From positions 1 to 64,000 of the forward strand of contig NXFV01001098.1 of NCBI GenBank assembly GCA_002803225.1: DNA of 64,000 nucleotides, written 5' to 3'. The position numbers and the translations under genes were made by a program. A model generated the notes under the pieces. That model was not told the DNA's origin and did not search any database. It worked only from the letters and a program-made list of their open reading frames with translations. This stretch comes from Gamarada debralockiae (lineage: Eukaryota; Ascomycota; Leotiomycetes; Helotiales; Hyphodiscaceae). This document shows, in pieces, positions 11,304 through 23,046 of this stretch (position 1 is its first letter; the number at the start of each line of letters is the position of its first letter).

Positions 11304-11962
11304 GACGGTCCCTCGAAATTGGCTCATCTAGAGACCATGATCGTGCGCCGTATCTGAGCGTTGCCTCTCTTCGCAGCCTCGTTGTCTGCCACCACGGTTG
11401 ATATGCCCGTGATGTTGATGTCGTACCTGCATATCAGGATCCGGATTTCCAGCTAGGGCCGACATGCCTGAACCTCATCCCAATCCAACTCCGATTCGTC
11501 GCATCGATCGATATGCGAGGAAAATCTTGGAAGTTGAAGTCGATGCTCGCGTTAAAAGGTGGCGGCGTTTCAGGCAAAGGGTGCTTTAATTGGCCGCGAC
11601 GGTGATGCTCTGATACCCCAGTACTTCGTGTGAATGACTTGGCTCGGTATGAGGTCATTGGGAAATAAGATCAAACAGGGGTCCTTGGAAGCAATCAAGC
11701 TTGATGAAATGCCAAGAAGGAGTTGCCGCACGCGACTTTATTTATGAAGCTGGTCAGGACTATTTTCTCCTCCGTTTATTCACTTTCTCTTGTGCTTGTT
11801 CATCTTTTTGACTTGATCGAAGTCAGAGTTGGACTTTGCCAGTTGGAAAAAGCTTCAACAAGTAGACGACAGTTGACGAATCACGACTTTCCATTCAGCT
11901 CACCGCACACGAATTGAGCTCCATTTGATTTTATTGCCGACAGAAAATCAACACCGCCGTTC
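11304..11962. other. Intergenic, upstream of the App1-like gene
   Basis: No coding frame, repeat or RNA gene that I can support. Confidence 0.45.
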
Positions 11963-13604
11963 ATGATTTATTCTCTGCCTCAAGTTCTCTTCGCTCTCTT
12001 GCCAGTTGCTCTCGCAGCACCGGCTCCATCTCCAATCGCTGCCCCAATCGCTTTCGCGGGTCCCCACTACCCTATGATCACACCCCCACCTTCTTTGGTC
12101 GACCGAAATCCATCCAGAGTCGAAGAACGAGGTGTTATTTCCTCCGCTGTCAGTGATGCCACAAGCGACATCGCCGGTCTGGGCACCTACCTGAGCAGCG
12201 TAATTGGAACCTACCCCTCCTACATCGCCAGCGGAGTTCCCGATTTCTTCCAAAACTTCCCGACTGGATCAGCAGTTCAAAGCAGTCTTGGAATCAGTAA
12301 TAGCGATTTAGCTGCTACCCCGACTCAAGTTCTCAACATCCCGTTAGCTCCCCATTTTCCTTTCCTCGAACAGCTGCTAATACAACTTCAGAGGTTATGC
12401 CAATTGGACCGAACAAGGCTGGAACCTGCGCTTCCACGGAAACGTCTTCAAACAACCCAACATCTCCGAATCAAAGCTCGACGACCTTGCAAATGTTTTC
12501 CTCGTTGGCACATCGATCCAATCTCTCCCGCCCGCAGAGCAAACCCAAGCCCGCAACTTGACAGCCGAAATCTACGTCGTGCAGCAAGGGAATGTCAACG
12601 TCTCATTCAACCTCCAGCCAGTATCGATCAGTGGCTTCGATGGAGAGGCGGGTGTTAGCAGTGATTCGACACCTAGAGGAGGAGCACAAAATATTACATT
12701 AATTGGAGAGACGACCGTTGAAGGTGATTTCGATGAATTCATCCCCATAGCCAACGTCTCTGGACCAGGTGGCTATCTCCTCCCCGGAAATGGCACCACA
12801 GAAATTCAGCGCCTGAGTGTCTACACGAACGGCACGGACACTGGAAATGCGACGTCCTACCTCGTTCCCACTGCAGGCCTGACCATCATCTCCGACATCG
12901 ACGACATCCTCCGCGTCACACAGATCTACGAACCCGCTCAAGGTCTCATGAATTCCTTCGCCAAGGCCTTCACACCATGGATGAACATGCCGGAAATCTA
13001 CGCCAACTGGTCTCGCAGCATCCCCGACTTCCACTTCCACTACCTCACTACAACCCCCGAACAAATTACTCGAAACTATATGGACTTCATCTACAACTAC
13101 TACCCCGGCGGCTCCTTCGATACTCGTCCATTGAACTTCTCCGACGTTTCCGCCACCCTCTCAATCCGCAAATTTCTCATGGAGAAAATCTTCCAGACCT
13201 ATCCCGAGCGCAAATTCATCCTCATCGCCGACACATCCAACTCGGATGTCATGAGAGATTATCCCGCTATGGTGACCGAATTCCCCGGCCAAGTCCAATG
13301 CATCTTCCTGCGCAACACATCCGCTACCGATCCTGGAGACAAGTTCCCGTATGATACGTCAGGGTTCCAGGGAATCAATCAGGACATGTATATGTTCTTC
13401 CTCGTGCCGGATGATTTGAAGGGGCTGGATATTGTGAATGGACAGTGCTACAACTCGACGATTCCGCAGAATGTTACGTTTAGTGAGCAGGGTCTGCCGT
13501 TTGGTTTGAGCAAGAAAAGCGCAGGTGAGAGGGTCATGCCTTGGAGTAATGCGGTTATAGTTGGTTTTGTGATTTTGTTTGGTGCGTTGTTTGGTGGGTT
13601 ATGA
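11963..13604 (+). CDS. Secreted App1-like (DUF2183, phosphatidate phosphatase APP1 catalytic domain) protein, probably GPI-anchored
   Basis: Two exons, 11963-12342 and 12392-13604, joined across a 49-bp intron (GTTAGC donor, GCTAAT branch, TTCAG acceptor). Together they give 530 residues. The N-terminus is a signal peptide ending near Ala18. After the splice the reading is NIPGYANWTEQGWNLRFHG, which matches the App1-type N-terminal region. The HAD-like catalytic part includes SDIDDILR near residues 294-301, then MPEIYANWS, FHYLTTTPEQ and KFILIADTSNSD. Many NXS/T glycosylation sites and a short hydrophobic C-terminal tail after a Ser-rich stretch suggest a GPI anchor. In yeast App1 the motif is DxDxT. 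Here the Thr position is Ile (DIDDI), so phosphatase activity is uncertain. It may be a surface protein with altered chemistry. Confidence 0.85.
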
Positions 13605-15116
13605 GAGGTTTGATGAAGGGCATATTGGCGTTCAAGTGCTATGAATTTTAGGATAATGAATCTTATAAGAAGAATCGGATAATGTTCATATTTCAAAACA
13701 CTCTCTATGCATCGTGACGTGCTGTTGACTTTGAAGGGTTAGTTGTTGGAGGTCGATGCGGATGTGGATGGGGGTTCGTGATGTGATGTGTATGGTGTTA
13801 TGGTTCCACGAGCCCAACAGTCAATGGTGATGAGGAGAATGAAAGGAGCTCAATTCCGTATCGCTAACAACGTGTATGTCGTCCCCTCTTCGCCATCATC
13901 TCGCTCAAGCCCTCCATCATTCCATGTTCCCTTCTCAGCCGCGCCTCTTTCCGCCCTCATCCAACATCCACCGCGCCGTAGGAACCTAGAGCAATGTTAG
14001 CACCCACCCAAACATCAACATAACAGTGACTTATCTCCAAAAAATCGGAGGGGTTGTCTCAACCAGTATCACCCAGCGAGACAACCCAGGACTGCCCACC
14101 ACCAGGCCTGTCCTTTTGGAACCCTCATCATCCAAGATCCTCCAACCCGTCCACAGCCACCAAGAGCCAACCATCTCCAACCAAGAAAGCAGACAAACCG
14201 CACAGCGCTACCTAGAACAGACAAGCACTAAGCTTTGACTCCAACTCGAGATGGGTCCCGTTCTAGACGCCGAGCAGCTTTCTGAATTTAGGAGGGAGGG
14301 AAGTTGGGTTCGATTAGCAGTGCAGGTTAAGTGGATGAGATCTCACCACTACTTCTGATCTTTTGCTGCTTACTGCTTGGGTTGACAAGATTGTATCCGT
14401 ATCCTAGTTTGAACAGAGCCAACGGAGCTTTGAGCCGGAATCTAGCAGTGGACCGGACAGACAACAGGTAGCCAAGAACGAGCAAATACCTCAACGCAAC
14501 CAAGAATCTTCTCTCTGTTTGAAAAGCATTGCCCTGTGAGACTAGTTTTATGTTTCCTCTGCTTCCCCTCCAGAGGAAGGTAGCAGGGCTTGTGTAGGGA
14601 ACGGACAAAAGACATCAACAAAAACCGCTGATCATCTCTCGCCAGAAGGTAAGAGGAAGGGTGTCCAGCATCGCGAGGATGAAAGACTGAGTGTCGGCGT
14701 CCTCCATCACCCTAGGTCCGAGCCTAGGGGAGAAAGTTGATGCGGCTGATCGGGATCACACTTCAGGGAAGAAGTGACAAAGCCTGTGGCTGGTGCCGCG
14801 GCGACGGTCTTGTGTGCTGACTGCGCGAGAGGCGAGGTCGGGTTGGGCGAGAGGGTGGAGACAATGACCTTCGTAAGCTGGAAGCAGACGGACAGGAAAG
14901 GGGAGGTACGGGACATCTTCACCGTTGGGAATCGTGCGAACTCATCTCTGTGACGCGATAAAAGGGGGGCAGTTGGGTACGAGAGACTTCCGGAGCATGG
15001 CAATACGTCATATCTTCGTACGCCGAAACGTTGGAAGGACCGTCTCCTGCGATTTGTTTCTGTTTGAAGGCTAGTTGAAACCTCGCTGCCGATGCGTAAG
15101 CAAAGGGTTCCGACGA
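13605..15116. other. Intergenic
   Basis: About 1.5 kb with no frame that looks like a real gene. A minus-strand 187-codon frame (14707-15270) opens at a TTG, is low in conserved pattern, and reads through the 33-bp tandem repeat at 15117-15182, giving the peptide LPHGRDLALIP twice. I treat it as chance. Confidence 0.4.
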
Positions 15117-15182
15117 GTGGGATCAAAGCCAAATCACGACCGTGAGGAAGTGGGATCAAAGCCAAATCACGACCGTGAGGAA
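15117..15182 (+). repeat. Two-copy 33-bp direct tandem repeat
   Basis: The unit beginning GTGGGATCAAAGCC is present twice without a mismatch (15117-15149 and 15150-15182), followed by the first bases of a third unit. Perfect identity suggests a recent duplication. Confidence 0.85.
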
Positions 15183-15479
15183 GTGGGAACAATCGCAAGG
15201 AGACAGTCTGTTTGTAGACGTCCACAAGGAATATAATGTGCTCAGCCTCCGCATTCCAAAAGCATCCCAATTATGTTGTCGTCAAGAGTGTGGTAGAGAA
15301 CGCGTTGACCGATTCGAAGCAGCTTGTATGAAGATCCCAAAGACTTCTTCTCGAGGAAGAGCCTGCACCCCTCCCACATTGTATCTCCTCTCCCACCAAC
15401 CGTGTACGCATCGACAAAGACAATCCGTAGTGATCAGAGTATAACGTCCAGCCGAAAACCCCGACGAGCGTCCTCACAG

Positions 15480-15880
15480 AGGCTCTTACCAGAACGGCTC
15501 ATGGAAGAAATCTGTTTTATCGTCTCTCAACATCTGGACCATTCCTCCAACCTTTCAATCTCCCGCCTTGGTCAGACAGCGCGGCCTCTCAGCGTTGCTA
15601 TCGTCCCTTAGCAGACGAAGACCTAGTAATTTGGAAGAACAACTGTGACCGCAAAGCTAGAACCGACAAATACTTAGGGTTAAGTTCTGACCACTATGTT
15701 CGTTTCGGAACACAGAGATCAGAAGACTGTTGGGAAGGCGACGTGCTTGGTTTGTGCGTGCTCGTGAGAGCGAGAGAGGATTCGAGGGAGCGTGGAGGAG
15801 AGGTATTTGGTAGCGTTCGAGGGAGCGCGTTGAGGGTTTGGTTCTGCAATTGGATTTCGAAGCTGTGGTTGGTGTTTAGA
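15480..15880 (+). pseudogene. Possible F-box-like gene fragment
   Basis: The start of this stretch reads RLLPERLMEEICFIVSQHLD and continues NLSISRL, reminiscent of an F-box start (LPxELxxEI). After a one-base shift a second open stretch reads YRPLADEDLVIWKNNCD and stays open to about 15880. The combination looks like a frame-shifted F-box protein fragment. The match is by eye and weak, and the second stretch has an Arg-rich composition typical of chance frames. Confidence 0.25.
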
Positions 15881-15999
15881 TAATTCGAGGTCAGATGTAG
15901 AATACAATGATGAGGACGTAGCTGTAAAGTGTTACAATCGATCAATTGAGAAGTAGTGGTTGGTGATGAGGTGATTGTTAGAAGAAAGGGGAATACGAG

Positions 16000-17219
16000 C
16001 TATTCGTAAATTGGACTACGGGGTTTATCAATTAGACGTCCAATTGGTCAATTCCATGCGAATACGAATTCCATTTATCTGATTGGTCAGTAGTAATCTA
16101 ATTGGGTTTCCGCCCCTGTGCCGCGTAACAACTGAATTCCCGTTTCTATCTACGTCAATAAAACGCCTTAAAATTCAAGAGAGCTCTTGATCAACGTCAG
16201 TTGTTAGCATAAGTGAGGGGTAACTCTCGATCGCGAGAGAGATTAGCACCTTCCCCCTAATCGTTCGGCTCCCACCACTTCACCCAATAGGCTTTGCCTA
16301 TTAGGTGAGGGTGGGCAATGCGCAAATCAGCCAGCAATGCAACCCATACAAATTTTTATTTTACTTAGTTATAACTATACGAAATATTAACTTATTAAAA
16401 AAAATTAATCCAAGTATAATAGCAGTATAGAAAGGCTATCACTAGCTTTACTTTAGAAACTATGTTTAGATTTATGATTAAGATGTAACAAAAATTTGCG
16501 TATTGACCACTTTCACCCGATAGCGATGCTATCGGGTGAAATGGTGGGAGCCGAACGATTATATCAAGCTCCTGATTTTTCGTTATAGAGGTTCTATCTC
16601 TTTCTTGATCTTCGTCCGTAGTAGACAACCGTTAAGTTTGACTCTTGATTGTGACGCTAATAAACAAGAATCCACTAATATCGAGACAGATCAGCCAACA
16701 ATGTATGCCTAACAAGGCATGTTGAAGTGAAATGTGCCTCTGGATCTCTTGGGGTATGCCTAGAGCAGGCTTCCTCTATATATACACCATACATTTTCCG
16801 GAGCTTTGCATTAAACACTACCGAGAATCATATCCAATACACTAGCACTTCTTACATTTTTATCCAAATTATTACTGCACCCAGAGGGAAGGGAATGGTA
16901 GGAAGTGAGGCTGGGACAGGTGACGCTATTGAGGTACTACTCGCAGGAGGACTACTCGGGCGGGAGCACGTGGGGAACATGGGGGAAGACAGGAATAGCT
17001 TCGTTCCATTCATTTCCTCTGTATTTGGTATGTGTTCAATGCTTTGTAACTGTCCTTGACTTAGGTAGGTGTTTCAAAAACGCTCTATAGACCCCATAAA
17101 CAGATGGTTCCCATAGAGCTCACAGTGAAATATGAATCCCATGGTCTAACTGACCAATCAGACGTCTAATTCGCATTTATCGTCCAATTAATGAATCCCA
17201 TAGTCCAATTTACGAATTG
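16000..17219. mobile_element. Inverted-repeat element (non-autonomous transposon) interrupted by a nested MITE
   Basis: The left end (from 16000) and right end (to 17219) are inverted copies beginning C(T/A)ATTCGTAAATTGGAC. Similarity extends roughly 40 bp, followed by a further shared block TCTGATTGGTCAG (about 16078 and 17150). A 5-bp direct repeat, ACGAG, flanks it at 15995-15999 and 17220-17224 and may be the target duplication. No transposase is recognisable inside. A plus-strand frame of 110 codons (16727-17059) has no known domain. With the nested 300-bp MITE and its TA removed, the element would be about 918 bp. The superfamily is not clear. Confidence 0.65.
16260..16559. mobile_element. 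300-bp MITE with TA target duplication, nested in a larger element
   Basis: Perfect outer ends ATCGTTCGGCTCCCACCA are inverted at both sides, with about 66 bp of arm similarity in total. TA flanks each end (16258-16259 and 16560-16561). Each arm itself contains a hairpin: the left has CACCCAATAG/CTATTAGGTG and the right CACCCGATAG/CTATCGGGTG. The hairpin arms have changed in a compensated way between the two ends. The centre is AT-rich with no coding capacity. TA duplication and size fit a Tc1/mariner-type MITE. Confidence 0.88.
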
Positions 17220-17523
17220 ACGAGTACCATACAACAAACGACCACTTGGCTCCGCGCCAAAAACACGAAATCAGCAACAAGCACGTGATCGCGCATTCGT
17301 CATTTCAAATTTGCGTTTATATTTTCGCCACGAAACATTCACCCTTTTCACAGTGAATACCATAGCATGAAGTAACTGCAGTAGACCGGTTCATGCTCGA
17401 TTGCTCCTCGTCTATTAACATGTTCGACCTCGAAAATATCTTCCATCGGTAGAAGGCCCTTGTATCCGACTCTCTATCCCTTCATTACACTCTCAAGATC
17501 GACAATCGATACTCCAGTCCATC

Positions 17524-20286
17524 ATGGACCCCTCGAAAGATAAAAAATCTTCTTTGGCCGATGAAATTCTTCATTGGGGAGAGCTGAGCTATGATCCGGA
17601 ACTGCCTGCGAAAGACAGAGCACTCAACCAATCCAAATTCGTCGACTTGATAGAAAGGTCATAGGTCATCACCTTAAACAGTCCGCCACGGTACTAATAT
17701 CATAGCAGGACCGGTGTTTTGGCACTCATGCCAGTTTTGAATTTTCTCATACAGCCCAATCGAGTCCCGCTTTGGCTTCGTGCACCTTTGATGTCAACCC
17801 TTGCGGTGCTTCCGCTCAGAGAAAGGGGTGTTCAAAATACTATTGAATTCGTCCTTTCAGTTCATCCAAGTAATTCACGCTACGATGGATCCGCGGGAGG
17901 TGGAAAAGGGTCTGGAATGTCCCATGAAGCCCTCAATGCAGCATCGAGATTACTGTCCGCGCCACCCGGTGGGGTGCCTCAGGAAAAGTGGTTTTTTTCA
18001 ATTGCGCCTCAGCTTTTCTCCCTTCTTCAAGGGGAAGGAGAACCCGAGATGGATCGGGCTGCAGCATTTATCATAGGATTCGGAATTCTTGGTCGGAAGC
18101 AATACGGAGCACCTGGTATGCCCGGTTGGAAAGCCTTCGCCGAGCCCATGTTGCGCTGCATTGATCCTTCCGTCGTGCCAACATCTGACGACTGGGACTC
18201 GAGCACAGAAGAACCGATAATAACTTTAGGTGCCTCCAAAGTTTTGGTTCCATCCGTTGAAGTTGGCAAAAGCCTTCAAAGACTCACAGCATTGGTAACC
18301 TCTCATCCTCATCCTTCCTTGACCAGGCGACTCCTTCGGCCGATTCTTCTGCCTCTTTGGTCACTTTCACACTGGCCTGAGGATAATGATCAAATTGATG
18401 TCCGTTATCGTAAACCAGCGAGGAAGCTCTTAAGGACTCTCCTCCAGCTGTCGCCGAGCAGTCAATCATCCGAAAAGTCCGAGGAGCATTCAGCTCCAAC
18501 CAATCTCTTGATGATCATCCAAAATCTTATGTTTATAGGAAGATCAGAACCAAGCAAACCACAATGGATCTATGCTACTAGTAGCGATGGTGGTATTCAA
18601 ATCCAGGAGAGATCAAGCAGTGAGGATCGTCAACTGCCCGACCTGGCAGCAATAGGCGAGGCTGCTGATTCTTTCATTGATTTGATCAAATCCATTCCTG
18701 ATATCGACGGGGAAATTTCCAGTCTATTCATGAATCTCTGCACAAAGTGGCTCACAGAAGGCGACAAAGGCTCACCACCCTCAATTATCGTTCACGTCGA
18801 ATCTATGGAAGTCAACGATGACGTCGAGAATAGGCTTGTAGAAGCCAAGGTCCTACAGAAGATGATGACTGAGATTCCCGAGAAGCTTGTCAGTGACTCG
18901 CGGCAAGTGCTCGACCTCGTGGATCAAGTTTTGTCGCAATTCAACACCACGGAAGAGGGCGGCAGCGAGGACACGGTGTCAATTGCACTGAGCCTCTTGA
19001 ACATAGTCCTCACGTCTCCAAACTTTCGAGAAACTCCACAAACGAAACCAGTTCTCGCAAACATCCAATCACTGCTTGAGCGGATCGGCAGAAAGACACA
19101 CTTAGAGATGTCATCAACAGCGCGAAACTTGCTCATGTTGATGAGGTTTCGCAACGTCGTTGAGGAACCCAACAATTCCACCTTACACCAACTGGATCAG
19201 CAGGTTGAAGATCGAAAAAGCTACAATCTAGCAATGTCGTACCTCACTGCCACAGATTCCCCGCCGCCTGTTCGTGTGCAAGGTCTCGAGCTTATCTCGA
19301 ACTTGATTCGAGCCAACAGCGCAATTATCGACATCCCAGCCCTCCTTGTTCTGTTCTCATCTTTACTCCAGGACAGCGATGAGTACATTTATCTTCGAGC
19401 AATCAAGTCGTTCATACAGCTATCTGAGAAGCATCCGAAAGCAGTGTTGCGAGATCTCATCGACAGATACGTCGACCCCAATGAAGATTATGAGCTTGAT
19501 CAACGGTTGAGATTGGGAGAAGCGTTACTGCAAGTGATCGAAAGCTCAAGTCGCGTATTTTCTGGGGATATTGCTTCCACGGTCACTCAGGGTCTATTAT
19601 CAATCGCTGGCCGTCGCGGACTGAGACCCAAAACCGAGCAGGCGCAAGAGAAAAGAAATCTACTGAAGCGAAAGAAGGATAAAGAAGCCGAAGATGCATG
19701 GGATGGGGAGGTGCCCCAGCTCGACGAACTTCTGGAGAACGAGTCACAGGAAGATTATGAGATAGTAGCACAGATCGTCTCGGGGTGGGAGGGTAAACGC
19801 GGTACTGAAGATGTGCGGATTCGAGCATCTGCTGTGTCAATATTGGCCACGGCGATTGAATCAAACGTTGCGGGAATTGGATCGAATCTGATATCGGCCA
19901 CTGTGGATCTCAGCATTCATATTCTTACACTCGAGCCCGAATCCGAGAAAGGGATTTTGCGACGTTCTGCCATCCTCTTAATTATGAGTTTTGTTCGAGC
20001 ACTTGACTCGGCTCGCGCTGAAGGCAGAAAATTGGGTTTCGGATTCGTTGGACAAAGCCTCGACGATGTCCAGAGGATATTGAAATATGTGGAAGACACA
20101 GATAACGATGGATTGGTGCGACAGCATGCCAGAGAGGTGGTAGAGAGTCTTCAAACCTGGCAAATGAATGCGCTTCTACCATCGCACAACAACCAAATGA
20201 ACATCCAAGAACTGGCTGGACTTTCAATTAATCCGGGAGATTCATCGAATTCTAGAATAAGGCCAAGAATAGAAGAAATTGAATAA
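17524..20286 (+). CDS. RTP1: RTP1/TANGO6-family protein (RNA polymerase II nuclear import/assembly factor)
   Basis: Exon 1 is 17524-17657 (starts MDPSKDKKSSLADEILHWGE) and exon 2 is 17709-20286. The 51-bp intron has a TACTAAT branch point. The product is 903 residues, near the size of yeast Rtp1. The protein is a helical repeat type. Residues about 540-655 match the RTP1_C1 region (VRVQGLELISNLIR, LLQDSDEYIYLRAIKSFIQL) and ILRRSAILLIMSFVRAL near 792-808 matches RTP1_C2. Yeast Rtp1 works in the cytoplasm in assembly and nuclear import of RNA polymerase II subunits; animal TANGO6 is the orthologue. A single-copy housekeeping role is expected. The frame is complete and has no lesions. The donor GTCATA is not the commonest form, but using the next GT downstream would leave a stop in frame. 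Confidence 0.88.
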
Positions 20287-20691
20287 GGATGGGAAGGGCT
20301 TTAATTCCGCAACACACCTACCAACCATACTTAGCGGGTACTGTACGGCGTCGCAGTATTTTCAGCGTCACTTGGCAAAATCATCCACAATCGCACAAGT
20401 CGAAAGAAAATTCGCAACAAATGTCTTTGTATATGGACTTTGTCTCATTGGATTCATCGATTAGACAGGAATTTCGAACTTTCCTTCCACCCTGATTTCC
20501 GCATTCGTACGAACGACGCAGCCTCATAACCTCCCAGCGAATGCGACGTATGCAAGTCACTCTAACGACGTGTCAGCATCGTTGACCCTTTAAGGACAGA
20601 AGAACAACCACGCGTAACACGAGTAGATCTGGATTTTCGTCAATCATATCTCACAATTGAATCCCAATCTTCGACATGTTTGAAATTGCAT
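20287..20691. other. Intergenic, 3' side of RTP1
   Basis: About 400 bp with no feature that I can support. Confidence 0.4.
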
Positions 20692-21930
20692 AATCGGCGC
20701 TGACCCGCAGGTTGCATGTTGCTCGCCTTCTCCACCTAGCGAACATAAAAGCCACCATATTCGAAGCGGAAGCGTCTTGCAACTTCCGTTCTCAAGGAGA
20801 GACTTTAGATCTTAGCAAGAAATCTGGTATCGCTGCGATCAAAGCTGCTGGTCTCTATGAAGAGTACCTAAAGTTTGGTCGATTCGATGGCTCCGCGTTG
20901 CGTCTCTGCGACAAGAAGGCACATTCTACCTTCAAGTTGGCGCTTCAGTGAATGGAAATCTGGAAATCGATCGTTCGGAGCTGAGGTCACTTCTCGTGGA
21001 GTCATTACCAGAGGGAATGATCCGCTGGAATAAGAAATTGCGTAAAGTCGGAGAGAACCTGGATCTTCATTTCGATGAATCCGTTGAGACCGGCTTCGAT
21101 CTTGTAGTTGGAGCGGAGGAACCTGGAGCAAAGTCGGAAATTTTTTATCGGAAGAGAAGCCCTTCTTTTCCGGAATCGCTGGTTATAGCGTTTCGATCCC
21201 CAACACGGCAGACAACGCCCCAGCCGTCTCGAAATTCGTCAATCGTGGAAGCATATTCTCATACTCGGATGGCAAAGCTCTCATGGCCCAACAGATGAAT
21301 GATGAAAGTGTCCATGTTATTGCCTGGTTTCGACAAGACGAAAATCAAAACTCCCTCGACATCAAAAGAATAGCCCCCACGAAAGAAGAGATTTGCAAGT
21401 CTTTCGACGATTGGTCCCCTGAGTTGCTAAACATCATTCAAGCAACAGCCGGCGATATCACATGCAGATCTCTGTATATGGTTCTCTTGGGTTTCAATGG
21501 CAGCATAAAAGAGGCGTCACCTTGATTGGCGATGCAGCTCATCTCATGACCCCTTTTGCGGGAGTAGGGGTGAATATTGCCTTTGAGGATACGATGAAAC
21601 TTGCAGGTTCAATCGTGGCTTAGCGAAGGTAGAACGGAAGGCGCACTGGACAAGAGAATCAAAGCCTTTGAGGAGAATATGTTCGTGCGAAGAGACAAAG
21701 CTGACCGTCTGACCGACCGGATGATGCGGGATATGCTCTTTAGGGAGGGGGCACCACGGTCTAACATTGTGCCATGGGTTCTAAAAAAGGTCCTTTTACG
21801 ACGTTCATCTCCCGGTCTACCCCTTCGTCTATCCTTTGGTGGCTGCTCTCGTCTATGGTGTTCTCTTTTGGAAGAATCTTTGGCCGTAAATTTCTGTAAC
21901 CGGGACGATTTCGGTCTGTCGAGTTTCAAG
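20692..21930 (+). pseudogene. Broken FAD-dependent monooxygenase (TetX-like, FAD_binding_3)
   Basis: The pieces fit an aromatic-ring hydroxylase of the TetX-like fungal group. The N-terminal nucleotide-binding start is corrupted (IIGADP at about 20690, where GAGP is expected). Then come ARLLHLANIKATIFEAEAS and GIAAIKAAGLYEEYLKFGR. After a frame change the reading is NLEIDRSELRSLL and TGFDLVVGAE, followed by LMAQQMNDESVHVIAWFRQD. The second FAD motif, TLIGDAAHLMTPFAGVGVN at about 21520-21570, lies in another frame again. At least four frameshifts separate these blocks. The end near 21930 is approximate. No working enzyme can be made. Confidence 0.85.
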
Positions 21931-22888
21931 TATGTGTATCATATAAATTGGGGTGCATTTCTTTTATGGAGGATACCTCAAGCAGCCAGTCTTCTTGCCA
22001 GTCGTGGAAGATGGTTGTCACATCCAGACGCTGTGGAAAGGGGAGAAAGCAGATACCTTCACCGCCACTGCCGATTGGTAGAGCTTCGTTCAATTAGACC
22101 GCCGATCGACAGAATCGACCGGGGATATATCTGAAAAGCGTTAGCGTCTGTGTGGCTGGGCAAATGTAGCCGCCATGAATCAGCAAATCTTCGTCACATG
22201 TGAGCCTCGGTTGTTAAATTTTGATCATCTCTGACTTCGGAATGCAATGGCTCGTGATTCCTGCCAGAAAAATGATTGCATAATAGGAGCTACGCATCAG
22301 AAAGTGAGTTCTCTCTCAAAGTTGAGAGGAACAGTGTCCATTCTGGAAAACTGACCATGAGGTGGTCAAAATATCTCATGATGGTCGAGTTTGACGGGTA
22401 GCCTTACAACGTCATAGCACGACGTCGAGGCTCAAGAGGACTTCCAACAGCAAGGAAAGATGCGGGATCTAGTCGATCAGGGGAATAAGATTTGATTCTA
22501 CCTGGCTACTGGCTGGGGTTGATTTCAAACGTTCTATTAATCTATTTCAACTCGCCTTTCTCAAAGTTCATTCGTGTAAATGGTTTCCCGGACGGCACAC
22601 AAAAATGTGCGAAGTCAGGACCCCTCACCGAACCCCAATTGGAAGCTATTCTCGCCGGTCTTAAGGTCATGGGAACATTTAATTTCTCACCGAGACTACA
22701 TTATGATTGCCAACCCCTCGAAAGTATGCATTGTAGTGTAAGCAAGTCGGCCTTTGTTCTCCTTATAGAATCGGCCCCCCTGTACCCCATACCCCGCACA
22801 TCCCACACTCTCACAGTTTTCGATTATCTAGCATCGGGGCTGAGACATCGATCCTTCCTTCCACTTAGAGGTTCACGATATCGTAATC
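21931..22888. other. Intergenic, upstream of cutinase
   Basis: A 133-codon plus-strand frame (22492-22893) starts at a non-ATG codon and has no recognised pattern. It probably represents promoter DNA of the cutinase gene. Confidence 0.4.
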
Positions 22889-22895
22889 TATAAAA
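22889..22895 (+). promoter_or_regulatory. TATA box upstream of cutinase
   Basis: TATAAAA lies 158 bp before the cutinase ATG and is followed by a CT-rich leader (about 22910-22980), the usual layout of inducible fungal hydrolase promoters. Confidence 0.5.
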
Positions 22896-23046
22896 CGGCT
22901 CTGGTAGTCCGTTGTTTGTCTGTCTTTACTATCTCCAGCATTCTCGTCCTCCTGCCACTTCCCCTCCTCAGATCCTCGAGACTGCAGGCAGAGCTCTTGT
23001 CAATCACTTTTCTTCACTTCACCGTTCAAAGAGCAATTACACCAAC

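Noticed and set aside
14707..15270. 187-codon minus-strand frame
   Set aside because: Starts at TTG, reads through a 33-bp tandem repeat and has no conserved pattern or introns; treated as chance.
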